From contig CAKTYU010000009.1 of NCBI GenBank assembly GCA_934633985.1, positions 1 to 64,000 on the forward strand: a stretch of 64,000 nt of DNA. The letters run 5' to 3'. The stretch's first letter is position 1. Each line of letters starts with the position of its first letter. A program made the position numbers and the translations under genes. This stretch comes from an uncultured Clostridia bacterium. Lineage in GTDB: Bacteria; Bacillota; Clostridia; Christensenellales; CAG-138. The notes below the pieces were generated by a model. The model did not search any database. It had not been told where the DNA came from and worked only from the letters and a program-made list of their open reading frames with translations. Below are positions 7,665 through 15,971 of the stretch, piece by piece.

Positions 7665-7693
7665 ATTTTAACAAGGCCGGAGCGATTAGTCAA
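7665..7693 (-). promoter_or_regulatory. Promoter of the SRP RNA gene
   Basis: TTGACT (7688-7693) and TAAAAT (7665-7670) on the minus strand are 17 bases apart and point to a start near 7658. Confidence 0.75.
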
Positions 7694-7701
7694 TAAAATG
7701 C

Positions 7702-7778
7702 AAAAAAAATTGCTTTGGAAGGGGATCCAAAGCAATTTGCAACTTATAGTTGTTCTTGAAAGGGTTTCTCTCACTTGC
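7702..7778 (-). ncRNA. Candidate small RNA upstream of the SRP RNA
   Basis: On the minus strand a perfect 12-bp hairpin (7708-7719 with 7726-7737) is followed by a run of eight T, a strong intrinsic terminator. No coding sequence precedes it. A TATAAT box (7785-7790) would place the start near 7778, giving an RNA of about 75 bases. It carries two copies of AGTTGCAA. The -35 region is weak. It matches no RNA family I recognise. Confidence 0.35.
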
Positions 7779-7966
7779 AACTTTATTATAACCCCCCGGG
7801 CGGGGAAAATCATCACAAAAGTATTACGATCTGCTGAAATGTTCATTAAGTTTTAAAGAAATATTTGGTTTACGGGCGTTTTTGGGTTAGGCGGCGCGGG
7901 TATAAGGTGGGCGGCGCAGAGCGGCCGCTGCACTTTTGGCGCATAAAATATGCCCCGAAGCTGTCC

Positions 7967-7995
7967 TTTACAGCGAGGGAGGGCGGGGGTATAAT
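7967..7995 (+). promoter_or_regulatory. Strong promoter ahead of the phage module
   Basis: TTTACA (7967-7972) and TATAAT (7990-7995) are exactly 17 bases apart. The first gene starts about 160 bases further on, and two terminator-like hairpins lie in between. Confidence 0.8.
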
Positions 7996-8028
7996 TAACA
8001 CGATGGAAAAACAGGCAAGGGAAAAAAG

Positions 8029-8058
8029 AGGGATAGGCCGCGGCCTATCCCTTTGCTT
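8029..8058 (+). terminator. Leader hairpin 1, terminator-like
   Basis: A perfect 24-bp palindrome (8029-8052) is followed by a TTGCTTTT stretch. It lies about 30 bases after the expected transcription start. Confidence 0.6.
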
Positions 8059-8117
8059 TTGCCTGAACCGGACCTCATCGCGGTGAAAAATACGGCGGCC
8101 CGCCGTAAGGGGCAGAG

Positions 8118-8146
8118 AAAAGCGACGGTATACCGCCGCTTTTTTG
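8118..8146 (+). terminator. Leader hairpin 2, terminator-like
   Basis: AAAAGCG-CGG pairs with CCG-CGCTTTT and runs into six T, ending a few bases before the AGGAGG site of the first phage gene. Between the two leader hairpins is another perfect palindrome around 8091-8107. Confidence 0.6.
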
Positions 8147-8161
8147 TTTCAGGAGGAAAAG

Positions 8162-8731
8162 ATGATATTCAGAAAGGAAAAGGAGCATGGCGTACTCACG
8201 GAGGAGGAGATACTGGACATGGCCCGCGACATAGCGGAAAATGACCCGGCCTACATCATAGGCTCAATGCTTATCAAAAGCGTGTGCGACGACACCGGCC
8301 TCGACGAGGGGGCGGCCTTCGATATGCTGCTGGACGGCGGCGGTATGCCAAAGGGCATAGCCGCCATCAGCGCCAGGGCCGCAAACGACCTCATGCGGCT
8401 CTATGAGGAGGGGGGCGTAGAGGGGGACATAGACGGCTACCTTGCGGACGAGAGGTTCGTAAGGATGCTGCTGGAAATGCCGGTAAAGGCGGCGCTGAGG
8501 CTTTACGCCGCCGAGTGCAACGCGGAGGCCGCCGCCAAGGCGGAGCGCGAAAAGGGCGCCATGGACATAATGGAAAAGCTGGCGGCCCGCAGGGCGCTGC
8601 CCACCCCCATAAAGGGCAATACCCCCGCCGCGGCGGAGACGGACTACGCCAACATGCCCACCAGGGAATTTAACCTGCTAAAGGAAAGGCTGATGCGCGC
8701 CGCCGGCGAGGGCAGGCGCGTTTCGCTGTAA
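8162..8731 (+). CDS. Probable phage capsid scaffolding protein
   Basis: This acidic, Ala-rich, mostly helical 189-residue protein lies directly before the major capsid gene, where scaffolds are normally found. The C-terminus (DYANMPTREFNLLKERL, about 163-180) resembles the short C-terminal capsid-binding helix of phage scaffolds. It starts at an ATG 5 bases after AGGAGG; an ATG 18 bases upstream in the same frame lacks such a site. There is no clear sequence signature, so the call rests on position and composition. Confidence 0.55.
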   Translation: MIFRKEKEHGVLTEEEILDMARDIAENDPAYIIGSMLIKSVCDDTGLDEGAAFDMLLDGGGMPKGIAAISARAANDLMRLYEEGGVEGDIDGYLADERFVRMLLEMPVKAALRLYAAECNAEAAAKAEREKGAMDIMEKLAARRALPTPIKGNTPAAAETDYANMPTREFNLLKERLMRAAGEGRRVSL

Positions 8732-8758
8732 CTGCACAAAAAGGAAGGAGAAAAAACA

Positions 8759-9955
8759 ATGAGCATCAACACTACCGCAAGCACCGCAGGGACCACTAAA
8801 CTCAACAAGACCTTTTACGACCGCCAGCTGCTGGAAAGCGCAAAGACCCGCTTCGTACACGCCAAGTACGGGCAGAAGCGCCCCATACCCAAAAACAGCG
8901 GCAAGCGCGTGGAGTTCCGCAAATGGAACCTCTTTGACGCGAGCGACGCCATGGAGGCGCTTCAGGAGGGAATCACCCCCGCCAGCCAGGCCCTTTCCCA
9001 GAGCAACGTGGAGGTGGAGGTGGCCCAGTACGGCGCATACGTGGAGGTATCCGACCTGCTGGATATGACCGGCTACGATCAGGTGATATCCGAGAGCGCG
9101 GAGCTGCTGGGCGAGCAGCTCGGCACCGTGGTGGAGTGGGTCACCAGGGACGCAATGAACGCCGGCACCAACGTGCAGTACGCAAACGGCAAGACCGGCC
9201 GCGGCGAGATGACCGCGGAGGACAAGCTGACCGTGGCGGAGATACGCAGGGCGGTGCGGACCCTTAAAAAGGCCAAGGCGCGCCCCTTCGGAGACGAGGG
9301 AAGGAAGCCCCACTTTATCTGTATATGCTCCCCCGAGGCCACCTACGACCTCCAGAGCGACCCCCTCTGGCAGGACGTATCCAAGTACTCCTGCGCGGAG
9401 CAGATATATTCCGGCGAGATAGGCCGCCTGTTCGGGGTGGTATTCGTGGAATCCACCGAGGCGAAGGTATTCTCCCAGAGCGTGCTGAATAAGGTCAAGG
9501 CCGCCACCAGCTCATCCAAAACCTTCGTGCTCAAGAACAGCCCCAAGGACGCGGAGGCGGCGTATCTTTCCGCCGCAGGCAGCAAGATAAGGATAGGCGC
9601 ATCGGAGTATACCGTGGCAGCCTTTGACGCGGCCTCAAATACCGTGACGCTGACCGAGAGCGCCACGCTCGCCGCGGACGCGATAGTTTACAGCGAGGAC
9701 GGGGGCAAGATAGACGATACCACCAAGGCGGGGGCGGAGGTACATTCCACGCTCATCTTCGGCAAGGACGCATACGGCATAGTGGACGTGGGCGGCAGCG
9801 GCGCGCTCCAGATAATCATAAAGCCCCACGGCAGCGCGGGAACCTCGGATCCTCTGGATCAGCGGGCGACGGTGGGCGCAAAGGTGGCTGCATACGCTGC
9901 AAAGATACTCAACGAGCTGTGGCTCATACGCATAGAGCACGGCGTAAGCGCATAG
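8759..9955 (+). CDS. Phage major capsid protein, N4-gp56 family
   Basis: The 398-residue protein has the layout of the N4-gp56 capsid family (HK97 fold): a short N-arm followed by TFYDRQLLESAKTRFVHAKY, then KNSGKRVEFRKWN, an EGITPASQALSQ segment and the VAQYGAYVEVSDLLD strand near residues 88-102. A later DVGGSGALQIIIKPHGSAGTSDPLDQR stretch is also typical. Residues about 240-310 look like an inserted beta-rich domain. It has a GGAGAAAA ribosome site and a terminator behind it, consistent with the high output a capsid gene needs. Confidence 0.88.
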   Translation: MSINTTASTAGTTKLNKTFYDRQLLESAKTRFVHAKYGQKRPIPKNSGKRVEFRKWNLFDASDAMEALQEGITPASQALSQSNVEVEVAQYGAYVEVSDLLDMTGYDQVISESAELLGEQLGTVVEWVTRDAMNAGTNVQYANGKTGRGEMTAEDKLTVAEIRRAVRTLKKAKARPFGDEGRKPHFICICSPEATYDLQSDPLWQDVSKYSCAEQIYSGEIGRLFGVVFVESTEAKVFSQSVLNKVKAATSSSKTFVLKNSPKDAEAAYLSAAGSKIRIGASEYTVAAFDAASNTVTLTESATLAADAIVYSEDGGKIDDTTKAGAEVHSTLIFGKDAYGIVDVGGSGALQIIIKPHGSAGTSDPLDQRATVGAKVAAYAAKILNELWLIRIEHGVSA

Positions 9956-10004
9956 GCAGCGGCGGGAAATAAGCGCTGAGGCGCTGTTTCATATCCCTTT
10001 CAAG

Positions 10005-10034
10005 AGGGCCGGGGAAAACTCCGGCCCCTTTTAT
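10005..10034 (+). terminator. Terminator after the capsid gene
   Basis: GGGCCGG pairs with CCGGCCC around an AAAA-containing loop, followed by TTTTATTT. It probably lets only part of the transcripts continue into the tail genes. Confidence 0.7.
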
Positions 10035-10074
10035 TTGAGCAGAGAAGAGCTGAGAGAGTCAAGGAGGAAAGACA

Positions 10075-10347
10075 ATGGATTACATAACCGATAAGGAAAT
10101 AGACGCCATAAAGGGCGACATGGGCGAGACGCTGGGGAAGCAGCCCCGGGTGCGTATGCGCATAGAGGGCAGCGGCTACTGGGAGGGCGGCATAAACGGT
10201 TGGTTTTTCAGGATACGCCGGGGAGAGGAGACGGAGCTGCCCAAGCCCATCGCGGAGCTGATACAAAGGAGCGAGCAGGTGACGCTGACGGGCGAGCGGG
10301 AGGTAAAGGCCTACAGGGGCGTTGGCAGAAGGGTGGCGCAGGTATGA
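10075..10347 (+). CDS. Small phage structural protein, 90 residues
   Basis: An AAGGAGG site lies 7 bases before the ATG. The product is basic in its second half and contains GYWEGGINGWFFRIRRGE (about 35-52), probably a small beta domain. Lying between capsid and connector genes, it may be a head completion or capsid decoration protein. Its stop overlaps the next start (ATGA). I do not recognise the family. Confidence 0.7.
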   Translation: MDYITDKEIDAIKGDMGETLGKQPRVRMRIEGSGYWEGGINGWFFRIRRGEETELPKPIAELIQRSEQVTLTGEREVKAYRGVGRRVAQV

Positions 10348-10886
10348 CGCTGAACGACATCATCGTAGCCGCCCTTGCCCAGCTCGACCGCGGCCACGAC
10401 GCCCAGAGCATGGAGGTATGGCGGGATAAATTTACCCGCTTCGCAAACGACGGCGTGACGGATATATGCGCCGTATATAAGCCCCGGCGCACAGAAACCG
10501 TCGACACCAAGGACGGAACCTTCACCACCTCGATGCTTTCAAGGGGCTGCCGCAAGGTGTTGAGCGTAAAGCGGCAGGGCCGGGAGGAGGACTTTTACGA
10601 CGGCGACGCATCGGAGGTGATAGTCACCTCCGGCGGCCCCGGCAGGATAGATGTGACCTACCGGTCGGTGCCCAGGGATATGTTCGCCGGCACGGACGAG
10701 CCGGACATACCCGCCTATATGCACGGGCTGCTGGTGAGCTACGTGGTGGGGCGCGAGAGGGCCGCAGGGGACGTTTCCCAGCAGCGGGGCGGCAACATAT
10801 ACTTTCAGATGTACGAGGCGGGCAAGGCCGCCATACGCCCCCATCTGGGCGGCGGGGCCAGCCAGCGCATAGTGAACAGGTGGTGA
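10344..10886 (+). CDS. Probable phage head-tail connector protein
   Basis: The 180-residue protein begins with a helical stretch (MTLNDIIVAALAQLDRGHDAQSMEVWRDKFTRFANDG) of the kind found in gp6-like connector proteins, followed by a beta-rich middle. The four-base ATGA overlap with the gene before suggests coupled translation. The position after the capsid and before the long tail gene supports the connector call; the sequence alone is not decisive. Confidence 0.5.
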   Translation: MTLNDIIVAALAQLDRGHDAQSMEVWRDKFTRFANDGVTDICAVYKPRRTETVDTKDGTFTTSMLSRGCRKVLSVKRQGREEDFYDGDASEVIVTSGGPGRIDVTYRSVPRDMFAGTDEPDIPAYMHGLLVSYVVGRERAAGDVSQQRGGNIYFQMYEAGKAAIRPHLGGGASQRIVNRW

Positions 10887-12316
10887 GGCGGGTGGCGCGA
10901 AAGATATACAGGATAGACGAGTTTATGGGGCTGGATCAGTCCATGGGCGAAAACGGCATGGCGGCCTCATACAGCCCCGACGCCTGCAACATGGACACGG
11001 CGGACGGCGAGCTTACGGTGGCAAAGGGGTATACGAGATACATAACCTCGGCGGTGCCGGGCGCGGATACGATACGCCGCATGTTCCTGTTCCATTCGGG
11101 CAGCGGCGATCAGGTGATAGTTGTGGCGGGGGGCAGCGTGTACGCCTGGAGGGAGGGCGCATGGGTGCTGATATACTCCTTCAGCGGCGGCCTGACCGGA
11201 GGGCGGGTGGACTTTGCGGAGGTACGCATAGACGCCGCGGACTATCTTCTGATAGCCAGCGGCGAGCAGCAGATAGTAAAGTACGACGGCACACAGGCCA
11301 AGCTGTTCGGCAGCAGCGAGGGGCTCTCCGACAGGCCGGCGAGCTACCTTGCAGCATACCGGAGCAGGCTGTTCGCCGCCGGAGACGGCAGCTTCCCCAA
11401 CAGGCTATACTGGTCCAAGCTGCCGGGGGGCGGCCGCACCGTCGAGGATTGGGGCGAGGAGGCCAGCTCCGCAAACGTGTCCGGCGGGCATACCGAGATA
11501 GGCGGCAGCGCCGGCGACCCCATAATGGGGCTTGCGGCCCTCTCAAACCAGCTCCTCATATTCAAAAAGCGCAGCCTTTACCGGCTCATAGGCGACAAGC
11601 CCTCCAACTTTACGGTGGAGCGCATAGCTTCCGACGCGGAGACGGCGGCCCATACCTCCTTCGTGATGAGCGGGGACATGCTTTACTTTATGACCAAGGG
11701 GGGCCTTTGCAGGTTCAACGGCGTATCCGCCACCCTCATGGGCGACGCAAGGCGCATAAGGAAGCTGCTTTCCGGCGCGGACGTGTCCGCCTCCAGAGGG
11801 GCGGCGGCCCGGGGCAAGCTCTATTACTCCTTCGAGGACGCGAAGGGGGGCGGCATCATAGAATACGACCTCCTGCGCCGCACCTATATGCTGCGCCGCG
11901 GCTTTGACGTGGGGGACATAGCCTCGTGGGACGGCAGGCTGTACATAGTCAATTCCGGCCGCTACGTATGCCTTTTCGACGAGGGGAAGAGCTACGACGG
12001 AAAGAGCATAGAGGCGTGGTGGCGCACGCCGGAGACGGATCTGTTCGACAAGAGCGGCGTAAAGGCCATGCGCTCCCTTTGCTTCAGGGGCCACGCGCAG
12101 GGCGGGGCCACCGCAATGAACGCTGAGGTGAGCGTGGGCAGCGCAAGGGCTGCCACAAGGGTGCTGCTGCCTACGGAGGAGAGCGAGGTGGTGGAGGTCC
12201 CCCTCAAAAACGAGGGCAGGACCTTTTCCCTCAGGTTATCCAACGAGGCGGGAGGGCGCTTTACTCTGCGCGGCGGCATAGAGCTTTCGTTTGAGACCTG
12301 GAGGAGGGTGGAATAG
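10883..12316 (+). CDS. Large phage tail/structural protein, beta-propeller-like
   Basis: The 477-residue product is rich in short beta strands with repeated motifs such as VVAGGSVYAWREGAW, LLIASGEQQIVKYDG, LYYSFEDAKGGGIIEYD and LYIVNSGRYVCLFDEG, spaced about 40-60 residues. That pattern suggests a beta-propeller, as in tail-hub or stabilisation proteins of podovirus-like phages. GTG at 10883 overlaps the previous stop (GTGA); another GTG at 10892 is possible. Specific role unproven. Confidence 0.55.
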   Translation: MRRVARKIYRIDEFMGLDQSMGENGMAASYSPDACNMDTADGELTVAKGYTRYITSAVPGADTIRRMFLFHSGSGDQVIVVAGGSVYAWREGAWVLIYSFSGGLTGGRVDFAEVRIDAADYLLIASGEQQIVKYDGTQAKLFGSSEGLSDRPASYLAAYRSRLFAAGDGSFPNRLYWSKLPGGGRTVEDWGEEASSANVSGGHTEIGGSAGDPIMGLAALSNQLLIFKKRSLYRLIGDKPSNFTVERIASDAETAAHTSFVMSGDMLYFMTKGGLCRFNGVSATLMGDARRIRKLLSGADVSASRGAAARGKLYYSFEDAKGGGIIEYDLLRRTYMLRRGFDVGDIASWDGRLYIVNSGRYVCLFDEGKSYDGKSIEAWWRTPETDLFDKSGVKAMRSLCFRGHAQGGATAMNAEVSVGSARAATRVLLPTEESEVVEVPLKNEGRTFSLRLSNEAGGRFTLRGGIELSFETWRRVE

Positions 12317-12484
12317 ATGGCATTGGATATGCGGGCGCTTTACTATGTGACGCTGCCGGACGCAAGGGACGCGGAGCTTTACAGCGAAACGGTAAAGGCC
12401 AACGAAAACAACCTTAATCAAAACTTTACAGCCATTGCCCAGAAGATAGAGGAGCTGGAGGCGCGGCTTTCGGCGCTCGAATAG
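12317..12484 (+). CDS. Small phage protein with coiled-coil end, 55 residues
   Basis: This gene begins at the base after the stop of the previous one and ends 25 bases before the next start. The product (MALDMRALYYVTLPDARDAE...) ends in a heptad-like helix (NFTAIAQKIEELEARLSALE) and could trimerise. Codon use matches neighbours. Small coiled-coil proteins in tail clusters often serve as tail or fibre assembly factors, but no specific function can be given. Confidence 0.6.
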   Translation: MALDMRALYYVTLPDARDAELYSETVKANENNLNQNFTAIAQKIEELEARLSALE

Positions 12485-12509
12485 GCAGGGAAAAAAGGAG
12501 GAAAACACC

Positions 12510-13391
12510 ATGGCAAGATATTATATGGACGGCTACGCCCCGCCGGAGGGGGTCAATTCCGCATCTAAGGTAAAGGACTACCAGCGGCAGCTTGGCGTTA
12601 AGGCGGATGGCGTATGGGGCCCGAATACCGATGCGGCGTACAGGGCGAGCCTTGAGCGCGGCGCAAGGCGGCAGAGCGGCGGCTTTGACTGGGGGGACGC
12701 CGGAAGGAACGGAGCCTTTGACGGCTACTACAACGCCATAAGGAGCAGCCTGTCGGCGCCCGCGGTGACGGTGAAGGCGCCCAGCGCCGCAGAGGTCAGG
12801 GACATGTGGAGCGGGGTGCTGCGCCCCGGCGCAGACGCCGCAATAGAGCGGCGCAGCAGGGCCGCGGAGCGGGAGATGGCGGAGATAGACGCGGACGCCG
12901 TTTCCCGGGGCATGGGGCAGAGCAGCTATGTTACGTCGGTAAAGGCGCGGCAGGCGGAGGAGGCCCAGGACGACATAAGCGGCATCGAGGCGCAGTACGG
13001 CGCGGCGCTGGCGGAAAAGATATACGACACGCTGTACAGGTACGACCAGATGAGCCTAAGCGCCCAGCAGTACAACGCGGAGGCATACACGGCGGCGCAG
13101 AAGACCGCGCTGAGCATGGCCTCGGACTGGTACAACCAGTATCTGAGCCAGCAGAACGCCGCCATGGCCGCCGCGGCAAAGGCGGGCTCTAAAAAGTCCT
13201 CCGGGGGCGGCTCCAAAAAGAGCGGCCTTTCCAGAGAGGACTACACCGAATACGTACGCAACCTCACCGCCGACCAGCGCAGGCAGCTATTCGGCAGCGA
13301 GAGCAGCTACTGGAGCAGCAGGCGGGACGAGATATACTCGGCCCTGGGCAAAACCCTTTACGATAGCCTTAAAAAGAAATACGGCGGTTAA
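12510..13391 (+). CDS. Phage protein with peptidoglycan-binding motif and Ala/Gln-rich helices
   Basis: Residues about 18-50 (VKDYQRQLGVKADGVWGPNT) match the peptidoglycan-binding domain 1 repeat. Residues about 90-215 form a long Ala/Glu/Gln-rich helical region, then a Gly/Ser/Lys linker (about 228-245) and a Tyr-rich end. The mix resembles internal or ejection proteins, or tail-tip proteins that meet the cell wall. It has a strong AAGGAGG site. Function inferred from composition and place. Confidence 0.6.
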   Translation: MARYYMDGYAPPEGVNSASKVKDYQRQLGVKADGVWGPNTDAAYRASLERGARRQSGGFDWGDAGRNGAFDGYYNAIRSSLSAPAVTVKAPSAAEVRDMWSGVLRPGADAAIERRSRAAEREMAEIDADAVSRGMGQSSYVTSVKARQAEEAQDDISGIEAQYGAALAEKIYDTLYRYDQMSLSAQQYNAEAYTAAQKTALSMASDWYNQYLSQQNAAMAAAAKAGSKKSSGGGSKKSGLSREDYTEYVRNLTADQRRQLFGSESSYWSSRRDEIYSALGKTLYDSLKKKYGG

Positions 13392-13401
13392 GGGGGCGCT
13401 T

Positions 13402-13965
13402 ATGGCTGCGGTAAAAAAGACCTTCGAGATAGCGCTGGACATAGCGGACGCGGGGGCGAACAGGGATTTTACGGTGGTGGACGGGGACAACGGCAACGTG
13501 CTGGCCATACTGCTGACGGACGGAGGCTACCCGGTGGACCTTACGGGGTGCCGGGTGATAGCGGTGTTTTCCAGGGGCGGCGGCGCCGCCTGCCAGGACA
13601 GCAGCGACCCGGAGGGCGGCGTCACCCTTTGCGGCGCGCTCAACAACGAGGTGGATATAGAGCTTTTTTCGGGCTCCGTCGCCCCCGGGACGGTGGAGTG
13701 CGAGCTTCAGATATATTCCGATTCCAACCTCTCCACCCTCGTTACCACGGCAAAGTTCAACTTCGCCTGCCGTAAGGCCATATTCTCCGGCGAGGCCATG
13801 GCCTCCGCGCCCCAGTACCCGCAGCTCACCTCACTAATGGAGAGGGTGGAGGAGCTGAGCGCCGAGGCCTCCGCCGCTGCGGGGGCGGCAAGCTCCGCCG
13901 CGGAGGAATGCAGGGCGGCTATGGAGGGGAACGTGACCACATGGAAAATACTGAGATACTCTTAA
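13402..13965 (+). CDS. BppU-like phage baseplate/fibre N-terminal protein
   Basis: The first about 125 residues (TFEIALDIADAGANRDFTVVDGDNGNVLAILLTDGGYPVDLTGCRVIAVF...) resemble the N-terminal domain of BppU baseplate upper proteins. The rest (about 135-170) is an Ala/Glu/Ser-rich coiled coil typical of trimeric receptor-binding assemblies. At 187 residues it is shorter than full BppU, so the receptor-binding part may be carried by the next genes. Confidence 0.65.
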   Translation: MAAVKKTFEIALDIADAGANRDFTVVDGDNGNVLAILLTDGGYPVDLTGCRVIAVFSRGGGAACQDSSDPEGGVTLCGALNNEVDIELFSGSVAPGTVECELQIYSDSNLSTLVTTAKFNFACRKAIFSGEAMASAPQYPQLTSLMERVEELSAEASAAAGAASSAAEECRAAMEGNVTTWKILRYS

Positions 13966-13986
13966 AAGGAAAAGGAGGGAACACCC

Positions 13987-14403
13987 ATGGCAGTATACCT
14001 TGGGAAGGAGCTTGTGCTGGCTAACGGCGTGGGCGGCACGAGCCTTGCAAACGGACACGCCTCCACCCACGCAAGGGGAGGCAGCGACGAGCTTACGCCG
14101 GCGGACATCGGGGCGGCGGAGGAGAGCCACACCCACGAGGAATACGCGGCAAGGCCTGTGAGCATGGTGGCGGAGCTGCCGCTGGACGGCTGGGTGGTTG
14201 GCACATACGGCTGCACACAGGCCATAAGGGTAAGCGGCATGAGGAGCGGCAAATTCGCCATAGTGGGCCCGGTACCGAAGGACTGGGACGAATACGTGGG
14301 GGCAAACGTCCACTGCGCCGTGCAGGGCTACAACTCGTTAACCTTCTCGGCGGACAAAAAGCCCCCCATAGACCTTAAGGTAAACGTGCTGATATGGGGG
14401 TAG
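13987..14403 (+). CDS. Probable phage tail fibre protein
   Basis: The motif HASTHARGGSDELTPADIGA (about 25-44), followed by ESHTHEEY, is common at the junction of phage tail fibres and collagen-like or receptor-binding domains. The remaining about 85 residues are beta-rich. A GGAGGGA site lies before the ATG. At 138 residues it is a short fibre. Confidence 0.65.
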   Translation: MAVYLGKELVLANGVGGTSLANGHASTHARGGSDELTPADIGAAEESHTHEEYAARPVSMVAELPLDGWVVGTYGCTQAIRVSGMRSGKFAIVGPVPKDWDEYVGANVHCAVQGYNSLTFSADKKPPIDLKVNVLIWG

Positions 14404-14406
14404 GAT

Positions 14407-14742
14407 ATGCTTTTTAATCTTCTCTGCGGCGTGAATTACGAGATGAAGATGGTTTCCGGCAGCTTTGAGGGCATTGACAGCCCGCGCGTGCTTACGGTGA
14501 ACAAGACGGTGGACCCGCTGGCGCTGATAATAAAGACCTCTGTGGGCTCCTCCGGCGAGATGATAGCGTATTGCAGGGAAAAGCCGGCAGACGGCTTTTT
14601 CTCCGCCGCGAGCGGCAGCGCGCCGGTCACGTGCAGGCTGCTGGGGGAATACGGCGCAAAGCTGCTGCTCACGGTGCACGGCGCCAGCGCCGCAAGCTGC
14701 GCTGATGTTGAATACTATATATTGGGGGTGAAAAGGCAATGA
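14407..14742 (+). CDS. Phage tail-region protein of unknown function, 111 residues
   Basis: The gene starts 3 bases after the preceding stop and overlaps the next start by four bases (ATGA). The product is beta-rich and contains several Cys residues (C8, and others near residues 57, 75 and 99). I recognise no domain; its place suggests a fibre accessory or receptor-binding subunit. Confidence 0.65.
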   Translation: MLFNLLCGVNYEMKMVSGSFEGIDSPRVLTVNKTVDPLALIIKTSVGSSGEMIAYCREKPADGFFSAASGSAPVTCRLLGEYGAKLLLTVHGASAASCADVEYYILGVKRQ

Positions 14743-14978
14743 CGGCCACGGAAAAGAAGCTCAGTCTTATGAAGGTACACGTTTTCAGGACGGCGGAGGA
14801 ATACGAGGCGGCGCGGGACGGCGGGCTCATAGGCGGGGACGACCTCGCCATAACGCCGGATACCGGCTCCATAGACGGCGAAATGTCGGATACCTCCGCG
14901 AACGCGGTGCAGAACAGGGTCATAAAGGCCTATGTGGATTCCGCCATAGCCGCCGCCTTAGCCTCCTTAAATGAATAA
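14739..14978 (+). CDS. Phage tail-region protein, 79 residues
   Basis: The product contains the stretch SDTSANAVQNRVIKAYVDSAIAA, a motif seen at the ends of phage fibre or chaperone-like proteins (N-A-V-x-N-x-x-I-x-x-Y-V-D). It is probably helical and trimer-forming. Translation is coupled to the previous gene by ATGA overlap. Confidence 0.65.
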   Translation: MTATEKKLSLMKVHVFRTAEEYEAARDGGLIGGDDLAITPDTGSIDGEMSDTSANAVQNRVIKAYVDSAIAAALASLNE

Positions 14979-14992
14979 AGGAGAGAGCATAT

Positions 14993-15574
14993 ATGAAGGA
15001 GCTTTTCATAAAATACCTTAAAGGCCACGTGGGCGACATATACGTATGGGGCGCCCAGGGCGAAACGGATATAACCGAGAGGTGGATACGCCGAAGAGAG
15101 ACCAGCGAAAAAAACGCAAGGCGCGCCATAGCCCTATGGGAAAAGCGCAAAGCGGAGGGCAGAGACCCCATAGCCGCCTTCGATTGCAGCGGGCTGATAG
15201 TGAGGTTTTTGCTGGATAACGAGCTTATAAAGCGGGATATGTCCTCCCGTGGGCTTTATTCCGCCTGCGAAAAGCTGAGCGACAGGAGCCAGCTTGAGCC
15301 GGGGGACCTTCTCTTTCGCCATAACGGGAAGCGCATACATCACGTGGGCGCGTATATAGGCGGCGGCCTCGCCATAGAGGCTATGGGAAGGGACGACGGG
15401 GTTGTGCTCAACTGCCTGGATTCAAACGGTGCGGGCTACTGGAACAGATACGGAAGGCTCCCCGCGCTGGGCGCCGGGGAAACGGAAAGGATATGGGAAC
15501 GCTGCAAGGGGGAGGATTGCCCCTGCCGGCAGCTTATACTGGAAATACGGAAAGGAGAAAAAGATGAACAATAA
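14993..15574 (+). CDS. NlpC/P60-family endolysin
   Basis: The 193-residue protein has the NlpC/P60 core: the catalytic Cys in FDCSGL (Cys near residue 63), the histidine in HHVGAYIGGG (about 118) and the hydrophobic strands between them. Such enzymes cut peptide stems of peptidoglycan, usually the D-Glu-diamino acid bond. It has no signal peptide, as expected for an endolysin released by the holin, whose gene overlaps its 3' end by 11 bases. Confidence 0.85.
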   Translation: MKELFIKYLKGHVGDIYVWGAQGETDITERWIRRRETSEKNARRAIALWEKRKAEGRDPIAAFDCSGLIVRFLLDNELIKRDMSSRGLYSACEKLSDRSQLEPGDLLFRHNGKRIHHVGAYIGGGLAIEAMGRDDGVVLNCLDSNGAGYWNRYGRLPALGAGETERIWERCKGEDCPCRQLILEIRKGEKDEQ

Positions 15575-15971
15575 CCTTGTAACGGGCGTGATGGCGGGAA
15601 TAGGCGGCGTGCTGAGCTATATTTTCGGCCCGTGGGACGCCATAATAACGGCGCTCGTCGCGGTGGTGGCGCTGGATTACGTAACGGGGGTGGCCTATGC
15701 GGCCATATCGAGGACGCTAAGCAGCGTCATAGGCTTCAAGGGGCTGCTCAAGAAAGTATTCATATTCGTGCTGGTGGCCCTTTCCACCATGCTCGACAAG
15801 CTGGTGCCTGCCACCAACGGCGCGGTGAGGAGCGCCGTATGTATGTTCTACATCGCCAACGAGGGGCTTTCCATATTAGAAAACGCGGGCCGCATCGGCC
15901 TGCCCCTGCCGGAGGCCCTGAAGGGCGCGCTGGTAAAGCTGAAGGACGGCGAAGGGGCGGAGGAGAAATAG
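15564..15971 (+). CDS. Phage holin, toxin-secretion/phage-lysis family
   Basis: This 135-residue protein has three hydrophobic segments (about 5-22, 25-45 and 60-80) and the family-type LDYVTGVAYAAISRTLSSVIGFKGLLKKV region. Its C-terminus is charged. Start ATG at 15564, 7 bases after AAAGGAG inside the endolysin gene. Together with the endolysin it forms the lysis cassette. Confidence 0.88.
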   Translation: MNNNLVTGVMAGIGGVLSYIFGPWDAIITALVAVVALDYVTGVAYAAISRTLSSVIGFKGLLKKVFIFVLVALSTMLDKLVPATNGAVRSAVCMFYIANEGLSILENAGRIGLPLPEALKGALVKLKDGEGAEEK

